From an uncultured Bermanella sp. (GTDB lineage: Bacteria > Pseudomonadota > Gammaproteobacteria > Pseudomonadales > Oceanobacteraceae): 50,309 nucleotides of DNA. Below are positions 15,508-23,811 of the stretch, in pieces. Numbering within the stretch: position 1 is the first letter of the stretch; each line of letters opens with the position of its first letter. The stretch covers positions 1 through 50,309 of the forward strand of contig CAJXRF010000042.1 of NCBI GenBank assembly GCA_913058575.1. The letters are read 5' to 3'. The notes under the pieces were generated by a model that saw nothing but the letters and a program-made list of their open reading frames with translations, did not search any database and was not told where the DNA came from. A program made the position numbers and the translations under genes.

Positions 15508-18500
15508 TCAAACAGATGATTTTTGACGATACTGATTTAACAGTACGTCTGCAGGCATGGCCTTAGCATAGTAATGCCCTTGCACATAATCACATTTGTG
15601 AACCTTAAGGTGTTCTAGCTGCTGCTTTGTTTCCACCCCTTCGGCCAACACCTTCAGGCCAAGTTCATGAGCCATATCTGTAATCGCCCCAATAATGGTG
15701 CGGTTACTGGCATCATGCTCCACGTCGTGAATAAAGCTTTGATCAATTTTAATTAAATCCACAGGAAATACTTTCAAGTAACTCAATGAAGAATAGCCTG
15801 TACCAAAGTCATCAATGGCAAATGTAATGTCTTTTTTCTTTAATTTTTCAATAATAACAATGGTTTCTTTAACGTCATCAATCATAACGCTTTCGGTAAG
15901 CTCTAACTGCAACAAAGCTCCAGACAAACCCGATTCAGCCAGAGCATTTTCAATACAGCCCAATAGCTCATTGGGTTTATGAAATTGATTGGCCGAGATA
16001 TTAATGGCCATTTTTACAGGAGGAAACCCCTTATTTAAAAGGCTTTGAAATTCATGACACGCTTTATGAACCACCCACTTGCCTAAGTCATTAATAAGAG
16101 AGGATTCCTCTGAAATAGGAATAAATTCACCAGGCAGCACCACGCGACCATCATCAATCCATCGAATTAATGCCTCCACGCCAGTTAACTCGCCGGTTTG
16201 CATATTAAATTGAGGCTGATAATAAAGCTGAAACGCATCATTTTCATGAGCCTTCATTATTTTGCGCTCAAACTCTAAACGTTTTTGGGCATTTACATTT
16301 AGAAATTCTTCAAAAAATTGAAAGTTATTTTTTCCCTTTTCTTTAGCATGGTACATGGCCATATCAGCGCATTTTATTAATTCAGTGGCCTCTTCACCGT
16401 CATCCGGGTACAAGCTAATACCAATACTGGTGGTAATGCTCATTTCACGATCAGCAATTAATGTTTTCTTCGTGAGTGAATTAAGAATATTATCGGCCAT
16501 GTGAATAATGTCAGCATTGTCTTCCACATCATTGATGATGATACAAAATTCATCACCACCCAATCTGGCAACCGTATCCATCTCCCGCACACAGTCATTT
16601 AAGGTAATGGCCGTATGTTTTAATAATTGATCACCAAACTCATGCCCCCAAGAATCATTCACCGCTTTAAAATTATCTAAATCCAAAAACATTAAGGCTA
16701 ATTTGGTTCGATGGCACTTGGCAGCGCTTATGGCCAGTTGAAAACGGTCGTGGTACAAACGGCGATTCGGCAACCCCGTTAACGCATCATAATAAGCAAG
16801 CTGACTGATGGTCTCGTGAGCTTCGTGAAGCTCAGTATTATCTTTAGAGGTCCAAATAATATGCGTAATAACCTTACCAGCAAAAATAGGCGATACAGAC
16901 AACAACGCCCAATATGGCTCGCCGTCTTTTTTCAAACACATCACCTCGCCATTCCAGTCATGGCCATCCAATACCCTTCTCCAACACTGCTGAAGCACTT
17001 CTTGTTCAGCCACTAAAGCACGAGAAAAGCGATCAATGTTTTGGGAAAGCACTTCGCTTTCTTGGTAACCGGTTAATTGAGAGTAATAAGGGTTTATATA
17101 TTCTATATTTCCCTGAATATCAGAAATCGCAATAGCACTTTTACTTTGCTCTATGGCAAGGTGTAATTGCTTAAGCTTGCTTTCTGCAATTTTGCGTTTT
17201 TCTTCTGCCTGTATATAGGTAATAACGCTGTTAATGTCATCGCTTAAGCTAGACAGCAATTCTAAGATTTGTGTATCAAAAGCATCTACTTCACTTGAAT
17301 AAATAGCAAACACACCAATGGTTTTATCTTCTTGAATCACAGGAATCACCGCCAATGATTTAAAACCACAGGCCAATGCCGCACGACGCCAAGGGCTAAA
17401 ACTATTGTCTAATTCAACATTATTCACAAATGCCACTTCACCAGTTTTACCACTTACCCCCACAGGGCCACGGGCAAACTCAGAATTATCAACACGTACA
17501 TTAATGCCCGTAAGATAATGATTAGAATCCCCAGCTGAACTTACGGGTACTACATCATCTCCTTCTATCATCCCAATCCAGGCCATAGAGAAGCCACCAT
17601 GCTTCACTGCAATATGACAAATAGAATCTAATAAGTCTTCTTTGGTGCGATTACTAATAATGGCTTTATTGGTTAGCCTTAACACCGTATACAGCCGATT
17701 GGCTGTGTGATATTGAGAGGTAGTTTCTTTATGCTGAGTAATATCACGGCTCACATGCAACACCACATTATTTAAGTCTTGGTATTTTATGGGCGTTAAG
17801 GTAATGGCATACCATTTGTCTTCTAATGATATTTCTTGGTAATGAATGGGTTCTTTTTGATAAATAGAGCGGCAAATGGGGCAGTCATGGGCGGCAAACT
17901 TTTTAGAATGAAACACATCATGAACATGCATGCCCACCATAATATCGGGGTGTTCAGAAGCATCCCGTGCAGATTGATTGGCATGCAAAATATGCCCCCC
18001 GCGACTCACCGCCACAATGGCATCTGGCAAAGCATTAAAAGTGCCTGAACTGAGGGTAAGCGACTTAAATGGCTGAGTAAGGGTACTTTCTACTAAGGCC
18101 ACATAAATAGCCCAATAAGACATTAACTTGAAGATATGCCCCACAATAATGGTGACGCCAGACAAACTACTGTAAAGGGTAAAAGCCACTTCAGCGGCAA
18201 TAGTCAAACCAATAGACAACATTAGTAGACGATAAACTGAAGCGTTAAATTTTAAACGGCGTACCCATACCCGTCTTGCGGCAGCAAACAGCAAGACGAT
18301 AACAATGTACTCCCCAATAATTTTAGTGGCCGACAAACCATTTTCTTCATCATAAAGATCCGGAAACCATCCCATTAAAATTAAAAAACACAGTGCTGCA
18401 AACACCCCGCCTATCATCCAAAACAATAATAGATTACGGATTTTTCGATCCATAAAGCTGGTAAAGCCCAATAATATAAATGCTTCTAAAAACCGGGCCA

Positions 18501-18828
18501 CCATCCAAAATTGAATGGTCGTACCGACGGTAGAATTACCTATAACATTAGTATCGGAGAAAGTGATGGTGTGGCAGAAATCCAGTATACCAACCCAAAA
18601 GTAACCACAACCGATGAACATTAAGAAGTGAGATTGTGAAAACTGATAGGTATTAAAGGCCACCACGAAAGTGAGAATAGCCACGATAATGGCAAAGCCT
18701 TCAACCAATGAATGAAAAAGCGTGGCATTAAAAAACGCAATGGGAAGCAAAACGGCCAAGAATAAAACCGGAACCTGAGCGTTCACTTTAACTTGAAAGT
18801 TATCTAAATACATATCAGTTACAACCAC
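15508..18828 (-). CDS. MASE3-PAS-GAF-PAS-GGDEF-EAL sensor protein (c-di-GMP turnover)
   Basis: A 1106-residue inner-membrane protein. Residues about 15-245 form a MASE3 sensor with several helices (LFHSLVEGFAIIVAILTF is typical). A PAS domain spans about 262-370, with CPICR inside; a GAF domain about 390-530, a second PAS about 545-665, a GGDEF domain about 680-840 and an EAL domain about 850-1095. The GGDEF motif is intact at 757-761 (LGGDEFCII). EAL is intact (E885-A886-L887, in VEALIRW), and DDFGTGYSSL retains metal-binding acids. Both synthesis and hydrolysis of c-di-GMP are therefore possible, with the balance set by the sensors. The start is uncertain: GTG 18828, or ATG 18813 (five residues shorter). 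Confidence 0.93.
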   Translation of the reverse strand: MVVTDMYLDNFQVKVNAQVPVLFLAVLLPIAFFNATLFHSLVEGFAIIVAILTFVVAFNTYQFSQSHFLMFIGCGYFWVGILDFCHTITFSDTNVIGNSTVGTTIQFWMVARFLEAFILLGFTSFMDRKIRNLLLFWMIGGVFAALCFLILMGWFPDLYDEENGLSATKIIGEYIVIVLLFAAARRVWVRRLKFNASVYRLLMLSIGLTIAAEVAFTLYSSLSGVTIIVGHIFKLMSYWAIYVALVESTLTQPFKSLTLSSGTFNALPDAIVAVSRGGHILHANQSARDASEHPDIMVGMHVHDVFHSKKFAAHDCPICRSIYQKEPIHYQEISLEDKWYAITLTPIKYQDLNNVVLHVSRDITQHKETTSQYHTANRLYTVLRLTNKAIISNRTKEDLLDSICHIAVKHGGFSMAWIGMIEGDDVVPVSSAGDSNHYLTGINVRVDNSEFARGPVGVSGKTGEVAFVNNVELDNSFSPWRRAALACGFKSLAVIPVIQEDKTIGVFAIYSSEVDAFDTQILELLSSLSDDINSVITYIQAEEKRKIAESKLKQLHLAIEQSKSAIAISDIQGNIEYINPYYSQLTGYQESEVLSQNIDRFSRALVAEQEVLQQCWRRVLDGHDWNGEVMCLKKDGEPYWALLSVSPIFAGKVITHIIWTSKDNTELHEAHETISQLAYYDALTGLPNRRLYHDRFQLAISAAKCHRTKLALMFLDLDNFKAVNDSWGHEFGDQLLKHTAITLNDCVREMDTVARLGGDEFCIIINDVEDNADIIHMADNILNSLTKKTLIADREMSITTSIGISLYPDDGEEATELIKCADMAMYHAKEKGKNNFQFFEEFLNVNAQKRLEFERKIMKAHENDAFQLYYQPQFNMQTGELTGVEALIRWIDDGRVVLPGEFIPISEESSLINDLGKWVVHKACHEFQSLLNKGFPPVKMAINISANQFHKPNELLGCIENALAESGLSGALLQLELTESVMIDDVKETIVIIEKLKKKDITFAIDDFGTGYSSLSYLKVFPVDLIKIDQSFIHDVEHDASNRTIIGAITDMAHELGLKVLAEGVETKQQLEHLKVHKCDYVQGHYYAKAMPADVLLNQYRQKSSV

Positions 18829-18986
18829 CCAATGTTCTAAAGCTCTCCATTTTGTTGCCGCTTACCAATCTATAAGCTAAAAACCGGCAGCTCACGCCAT
18901 TTTACCCTGTATCGCTAACAAAGAAATATCAATTGGCTTAATCATTAAGACTATTGATACTTATCAAGAACGTTATCCTCATCAAT

Positions 18987-19019
18987 CCCCTTAAAAACAC
19001 ATTGAGTGTTTTTAAGGGG
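18987..19019 (-). terminator. Long hairpin after the RhlE gene
   Basis: A perfect 14-bp stem, CCCCTTAAAAACAC with its complement, and a 5-base loop, starting 9 bases past the stop of the minus-strand helicase gene. There is no clean T run. Confidence 0.7.
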
Positions 19020-19027
19020 ATTATATT

Positions 19028-20401
19028 TTACTTGCTCGTACCTGAATTGGCAGGACGACGTCGTGGAGCTGAATTTGACGGTGATCTTTTCTCGCCAGTA
19101 TTTTTCTTCTGACCAGCACTGCCTGCAATGTGTTTTTTGTTTTTACCAGTGGGTTTATGACCGCGCTGACTCTCTGCCGAGCGTTGTCCATCTTTGTGGT
19201 CAACGTTGGGTTTTTTAGGCTTTTTAGCTTTAATAGGGCGAGTATCTAAACGAGATTCAGGTAAACGGTTTATGGGGTCAAATTCCACCAAGTATTCACG
19301 CTCAAGTACTCTGCCAATAAGGCGCTCTATGGCACTTAACTCTTTAAATTCATCATGACTCACTAAGGATACCGCTTGTCCAGAAGCCCCAGCACGACCT
19401 GTGCGCCCAATACGGTGGACATAATCTTCAGCCACATTGGGTAAATCAAAGTTCACCACTTGAGGCAGCTGGTCAATATCAATACCACGAGCGGCGATGT
19501 CAGTTGCCACCAACACTCTCACACTACCTGCTTTAAAATCCGCTAAGGCACGAGTTCTGGCCCCTTGGCTTTTATTGCCATGAATCGCGGCGGCAGGAAT
19601 TTTATGATCATCTAAAATTTTAGTCAGCTTGTTGGCGCCATGCTTGGTACGGCTAAAAACCAAAACCTGCTGCCAATCGTTGTCTTCGATTAATTTAATA
19701 AGAAGATTCGACTTTTGCTTTTTATCAACCGGATAAATCCACTGCTTCACTTTTGGCGCTGTACTATTGGCAGGTGTCACCGATATCTCAACCGGGTTAT
19801 TCACCAAGCCCTTAGCTAAACGGCGAATATCATCTGAAAATGTCGCCGAAAATAATAAGTTCTGACGCTGCTTTGGTAAAAGCGCAATGATTTTTTTAAT
19901 ATCATGAATAAAACCCATGTCTAACATGCGGTCCGCTTCATCTAGCACCAACACTTCAAGGTTTTTAAAATTCACCGCACGCTGATTGTACAAATCCATT
20001 AAGCGACCAGGTGTGGCCACTAATACATCCACGCCACCGCGTAACTTTTGCATCTGCGGGTTAATTTTAACGCCACCAAATACCACTGCACTTTTTAACG
20101 GCAGATTTTGGCTGTACTTGGATACGTTATCAGCCACCTGTGCCGCCAGTTCTCGAGTAGGGGTAAGAATCAAGGCACGAGCTTGGTTATTCTGGGCACG
20201 TTGACCATTGGACAACAATTGCAGTATAGGCAAGGTAAAACCAGCGGTTTTACCGGTACCGGTTTGGGCAGCGGCCATCACATCTTTACCCTGCAGTACC
20301 GCAGGAATGGCTTGTGCTTGAATAGGGGATGGCGTGGTATAGCCTTGTTCGGTGACTGCTTTTAGAATTTCTTCAGATAAACCTAGGGTGTCAAAGCTCA
20401 T
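19028..20401 (-). CDS. rhlE: ATP-dependent RNA helicase, RhlE-type DEAD box
   Basis: A 457-residue DEAD-box protein. The Q motif region is [14 protein letters not shown], motif I AQTGTGKT (about residues 45-52), motif [15 protein letters not shown] (about 150), motif III SATFSD, motif [11 protein letters not shown] and motif [12 protein letters not shown]. The helicase core ends at about residue 370, and a basic Lys/Arg/Gly-rich tail (about 385-457) is typical of RhlE and tethers RNA. It remodels RNA in ribosome assembly and mRNA decay, often in the cold. AGAGAG precedes the start. A 315-base gene-free gap precedes the gene and may carry a regulatory leader. Confidence 0.93.
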   Translation of the reverse strand: MSFDTLGLSEEILKAVTEQGYTTPSPIQAQAIPAVLQGKDVMAAAQTGTGKTAGFTLPILQLLSNGQRAQNNQARALILTPTRELAAQVADNVSKYSQNLPLKSAVVFGGVKINPQMQKLRGGVDVLVATPGRLMDLYNQRAVNFKNLEVLVLDEADRMLDMGFIHDIKKIIALLPKQRQNLLFSATFSDDIRRLAKGLVNNPVEISVTPANSTAPKVKQWIYPVDKKQKSNLLIKLIEDNDWQQVLVFSRTKHGANKLTKILDDHKIPAAAIHGNKSQGARTRALADFKAGSVRVLVATDIAARGIDIDQLPQVVNFDLPNVAEDYVHRIGRTGRAGASGQAVSLVSHDEFKELSAIERLIGRVLEREYLVEFDPINRLPESRLDTRPIKAKKPKKPNVDHKDGQRSAESQRGHKPTGKNKKHIAGSAGQKKNTGEKRSPSNSAPRRRPANSGTSK

Positions 20402-20716
20402 ATAATCTCTCTTTTGTGTGTGGAGATGGCTTTGTCTAACTTTATGGGGTCACTAATTTTCATGACTGTCACCCAAACTTCAAAGCGCATAGATTCTCTC
20501 TGTGGTGCTATTTTTGCATACCGTCCTTTGACGGCGGTGAATCTTAGCCGATCTCCACCCTATGCGCCACCTAATAACCTGCCTCACGTCCCAGTGTGAA
20601 CCTTTCCTTTAAACATCAGTATAGACAGGGGCAGAGAATGTCTATACCTGCTCTTATATTCCTCCTTAACGGGCATAATGAGCAGGCCTTCCTATTGCTG
20701 CCTTAAATACCAGTGG
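20402..20716 (-). other. Gene-free gap upstream of rhlE
   Basis: No protein-coding gene is convincing here. On the minus strand it should hold the promoter and leader of rhlE. Visible items are a CCGTC-CTTT-GACGG hairpin (20521-20534) and a 9-bp inverted repeat (20619-20627 with 20639-20647) nearer the acyl-CoA dehydrogenase stop. I could not assign a promoter with confidence. Confidence 0.5.
20619..20647 (-). terminator. Hairpin after the acyl-CoA dehydrogenase gene
   Basis: GTATAGACA and TGTCTATAC form a perfect 9-bp stem with an 11-base loop, about 70 bases past the stop. It lacks a T run, so this is only a moderate call. Confidence 0.45.
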
Positions 20717-21865
20717 TCACTTGAGAATTTCCCTGGCGATGATGACTTTTTGAATTTCACTGGTGCCTTCATAAACAGTGCTCACCCGAACATCCCTCAC
20801 TAATCGCTCTATGGGGCAATCTTCCACATAGCCTAACCCACCCATTAATTGCTGGGCCACATAGCAAGCTTCACAGGCTTTCTCTGTGGCAAATAGCTTG
20901 GCCATGGAAGCCTCAGTACCAAAGTATTCACCCTGCTCCTTTTTATAGGCAGCCTGCATAATCAATAAACGCGCCGCCTGTAGGTTCATCGCCTGCTCAG
21001 CCAGCATCCATTGCACCCCTTGAAATTGACTAATGGATTGACCAAATTGCTGGCGCTCTTTCACATGATCAATCGCAATGTCCATGGCTGCTTGTGCCAC
21101 GCCCAACGCTAAAGAGCCCACCCCTATTCGGCCACCCGCTAACTCCCCTACCGCTATTTTAAAACCTTTGTTTAACTCTCCCAGTAAAGCACTTTCATGC
21201 ACTTCACAGTTTTCAAAAATCACTTCATTGGTGGCCGATGCCCGCTGACCCATTTTCTTTTCTTCTTTGCCAATGATTAAGCCTGGGGTATTGGCTTCCA
21301 CTAGAAAGCAACTGATGCCTTTGCCTTTTGCAAGGTGACTGTCGGTCACGGCCCACACCACAAAGACTCCTGCGTAAGCGGCACTGGTAATAAAGAGTTT
21401 ACTGCCATTAATGACCCACTTGTCGCCGTTCTTAGTGGCGCGAGTTTGCATATTGGCAGGGTCAGAGCCTGAACTGGCTTCAGTTAAACAAAATGCCCCA
21501 GCGGAATATTCACCGCTGCACAGTTTATGTAAATAATGTTGTTTTTGTTGCTCATTACCAATGGCTTGAATCACTTCTGCCACCATATTGTTTACTGAGC
21601 AAGTGACTGCTGTAGAGGCACAGCCTTTGGCAATTTCGGTAATGGCCAAACTAAAGGCCACTGAACCTGCTTCGGTGCCGCCATAATGTGATTCTATGTT
21701 TAGCCCCATAAAACCAAGCTCGGCCAATTTTTTTAAATTACCCAAAAAAACAGGCCTATGGGCTGGGTCTTGCACCTTTTGAGCAACAGGCATTAATTCT
21801 GATTGGGCAAATTTTTCAGCGGTTTGCGCAATCATGGTTTGAGTATCGGTTAAAGCCAGATTCAT
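20717..21865 (-). CDS. Acyl-CoA dehydrogenase
   Basis: The ATG at 21865 (382 residues, MNLALTDTQ) is preferred over an upstream GTG at 21877. Family motifs are FCLTEASSGSDPANM (about residues 125-140), GSKLFITSAAYAG, ATNEVIFENCEV, GGRIGVGSLALGVAQAAMD and VSTVYEGTSEIQK near the end. The last contains the catalytic Glu base in the YEGT box. It is an FAD enzyme that oxidises acyl-CoA to enoyl-CoA, passing electrons to ETF. The Glu position and length fit the short/branched-chain group. No other beta-oxidation gene is in the window, so the chain-length preference cannot be inferred. Confidence 0.93.
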   Translation of the reverse strand: MNLALTDTQTMIAQTAEKFAQSELMPVAQKVQDPAHRPVFLGNLKKLAELGFMGLNIESHYGGTEAGSVAFSLAITEIAKGCASTAVTCSVNNMVAEVIQAIGNEQQKQHYLHKLCSGEYSAGAFCLTEASSGSDPANMQTRATKNGDKWVINGSKLFITSAAYAGVFVVWAVTDSHLAKGKGISCFLVEANTPGLIIGKEEKKMGQRASATNEVIFENCEVHESALLGELNKGFKIAVGELAGGRIGVGSLALGVAQAAMDIAIDHVKERQQFGQSISQFQGVQWMLAEQAMNLQAARLLIMQAAYKKEQGEYFGTEASMAKLFATEKACEACYVAQQLMGGLGYVEDCPIERLVRDVRVSTVYEGTSEIQKVIIAREILK

Positions 21866-22056
21866 TGAATACGTCACTATATTGTTGTTATTAGGCTCAC
21901 TTTAAATCACTTTAGCCTCTTCACGTAAGAAGAATTGCTGCCAACTTCAAGGGGAAAAGCTGCCCAGCTGGTTTTGCTAAGCCACGCCTACAAAGAGCTC
22001 GAAGAATTATTGCTCTAAGTGATGGCAAAGTAGCCAGCAAACTCAGGTTTTTTCAG

Positions 22057-22062
22057 TATAAT
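22057..22062 (+). promoter_or_regulatory. Candidate -10 element upstream of hisA/alkB
   Basis: A consensus TATAAT lies 33 bases before the hisA start, but no recognisable -35 element is at the proper distance. It may be a weak or activated promoter for the hisA-alkB pair. Confidence 0.35.
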
Positions 22063-22094
22063 GGGGGCTATTCAGTCTAAGTTGGATTTGTATT

Positions 22095-22856
22095 TTGACT
22101 CAATTTCGTCCATGTATTGATTTACATGAAGGCCAAGTAAAGCAAATAGTCGGCGGCAGCCTTAACGATCAAGGTGCCGAAACTAATTTTGTAAGCCACT
22201 ACGACAGCAGCTATTACGCCGAGCTATATAAGCTTCATAATTTACAAGGGGGTCATGTGATCGCATTGGGCCCTGGCAATCATCAAGCCGTCATGAATGC
22301 CTTACATAAATGGCCAGGCGGATTGCAATTTGGTGGCGGTGTAAACCATGAAAACGCCGCTGACTTTCTACAAGCCGGTGCCAGCCACGTCATTGTCACT
22401 TCTGCACTTTTTGAAAATGATCAATTTTCTTTTGAAAAACTAGAGCAAATAAAAAAAGTAACCGGCCGAGATAAACTCATTTTAGATTTAAGCTGCCGAC
22501 GTACCCAAGATGGCTGGAACATCGCCACCAACCGCTGGCAAACCGTTACCCAAACACAAATTAATCCCCAAAACCTGAAAGAGCTGGCCAATCACTGTAG
22601 TGAATTTCTCATTCATGCCGCAGATGTAGAAGGCTTACAGGGCGGCATAGATGAAGAACTGGTCACCTTACTAGGGCAACATGCTCATATTCCCATGACC
22701 TATGCTGGGGGCGCGCGCTCACTGAATGACCTAAAGCGCGTGCATGAGCTATCTGGCGGTAAAGTAGACTTAACCATCGGCAGCGCATTGGATATTTTTG
22801 GGGGCTCGGGCATTACCCTTAAAGAATGCATTAATTGGAATGCCCAGCAGGGTTAA
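22095..22856 (+). CDS. hisA: Eukaryote-type HisA (ProFAR isomerase, His6-like)
   Basis: A 253-residue TIM-barrel protein. The N-terminus RPCIDLHEGQVKQIVGG and the motifs LQFGGGVN, LDLSCRR and HAADVEGLQGGID match the eukaryotic HIS6/hisA subfamily (RPCIDLH-GQVKQIVGG) rather than the usual bacterial HisA, whose start is IPAIDL. Asp residues in CIDL and ADVEG are the expected acid-base pair. It converts ProFAR to PRFAR in histidine biosynthesis. It starts with TTG at 22095; no in-frame ATG lies near, and GGA lies about eight bases upstream. It stands outside any his operon and is paired with alkB. Transfer from another lineage is likely. Confidence 0.88.
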   Translation: MTQFRPCIDLHEGQVKQIVGGSLNDQGAETNFVSHYDSSYYAELYKLHNLQGGHVIALGPGNHQAVMNALHKWPGGLQFGGGVNHENAADFLQAGASHVIVTSALFENDQFSFEKLEQIKKVTGRDKLILDLSCRRTQDGWNIATNRWQTVTQTQINPQNLKELANHCSEFLIHAADVEGLQGGIDEELVTLLGQHAHIPMTYAGGARSLNDLKRVHELSGGKVDLTIGSALDIFGGSGITLKECINWNAQQG

Positions 22857-22882
22857 TTCAGTGAAGCCACCGGGGTATATTC

Positions 22883-23611
22883 ATGAGTGATTTATTTTCT
22901 CAGTCTAACGCCCCTGATGCCTCCGGCACGCCAGTCCCCACCAGCGAAGTGCTGGCGCCCGGCATTGTGCTGATAAAAGGCCTATTACAAAGCTCAGTCT
23001 ATTTAAAACATATTCAAGATATTGTTAGCCAAGCACCTTTGCGTCATATGATGACGCCCATGGGCTACCCCACTAAGATCGCCATGACAAATTGTGGCCA
23101 CTATGGATGGGTTAGTAGCCCACATGGCTATCAATACAGTGCCACCGACCCTCTCTCTAATTTGCCATGGCCTAGCATGCCGCCAGCTTTTATCGAACTG
23201 GCACAACAAGCAGCTCTATTGGCAGGCATTCGTCATTTCACACCCGACGCTTGCCTTATTAATCAATATGAAATTGGCCATAGCCTGGGCCGCCATCAAG
23301 ATAAAGACGAAGCCGATTTTAAGTGGCCTATTGTTTCTGTCTCTATGGGTTTACAAGCAGTCTTTCAGCTATTTCCAGACACCCCAAAAAACGCCCATCA
23401 CTACCTTGCTAATAACCTTCCGAATAACCAAGCTGAACATGGCCAACGCCTGACTCAAAAAACGCACAATATATTACTGCAAGATGGTGATATTTTGGTA
23501 ATACACGGGCCCGCAAGGTTGCGCCACCATGGCATAAAACCCATAAAAGCCGATTTACTTCAGCCCCATTTACAACACCGCTATAACCTCACCTTTCGCA
23601 GGGCGCGCTAA
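22883..23611 (+). CDS. alkB: Alpha-ketoglutarate-dependent DNA dioxygenase AlkB
   Basis: A 242-residue Fe(II)/2-oxoglutarate dioxygenase that oxidatively removes methyl groups (1mA, 3mC) from DNA and RNA. Visible elements: the substrate lid region TKIAMTNCGHYGWVSS, the iron-binding pair His-x-Asp in SLGRHQDKDE (about residues 135-143), the second His in RLRHHGIKP (about 213) and the Arg pair at the C-terminus HRYNLTFRRAR that binds 2-oxoglutarate. Iron ligands are complete. It follows hisA by 26 bases, so the two may be cotranscribed, though they have no shared pathway. No Ada-like gene is nearby. Confidence 0.94.
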   Translation: MSDLFSQSNAPDASGTPVPTSEVLAPGIVLIKGLLQSSVYLKHIQDIVSQAPLRHMMTPMGYPTKIAMTNCGHYGWVSSPHGYQYSATDPLSNLPWPSMPPAFIELAQQAALLAGIRHFTPDACLINQYEIGHSLGRHQDKDEADFKWPIVSVSMGLQAVFQLFPDTPKNAHHYLANNLPNNQAEHGQRLTQKTHNILLQDGDILVIHGPARLRHHGIKPIKADLLQPHLQHRYNLTFRRAR

Positions 23612-23691
23612 TTTCTGTTAATTGAGTCACAGTTTATCTCAGCACTCACGACTATTTGTTAGTGCTTTGTAGGGGGGTAAATCCTTTGTAG

Positions 23692-23718
23692 GCAAAAAAC
23701 AATTTTTTGCTTTTCTTT
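23692..23718 (+). terminator. A/T-rich hairpin between alkB and the fusion operon
   Basis: GCAAAAAA and TTTTTTGC make an 8-bp stem with a 3-base loop, followed by a T-rich tract. It is weak in energy but well placed to separate alkB from the next operon. Confidence 0.5.
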
Positions 23719-23811
23719 GTACAAATTCAAAACATTTCCCAGACAGACCATCGCCTCACTTGCCGCCATACTTGCCTTGACATTATCCCTTCGCATTTTA
23801 CAGGTGCAGCT

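Noticed and set aside
23707-23811. N-terminal extension of the fusion protein from a TTG at 23707
   Set aside because: It overlaps an A/T hairpin terminator, its sequence is Cys/His-rich and unlike a signal, and a good ribosome-binding site precedes ATG 23812.
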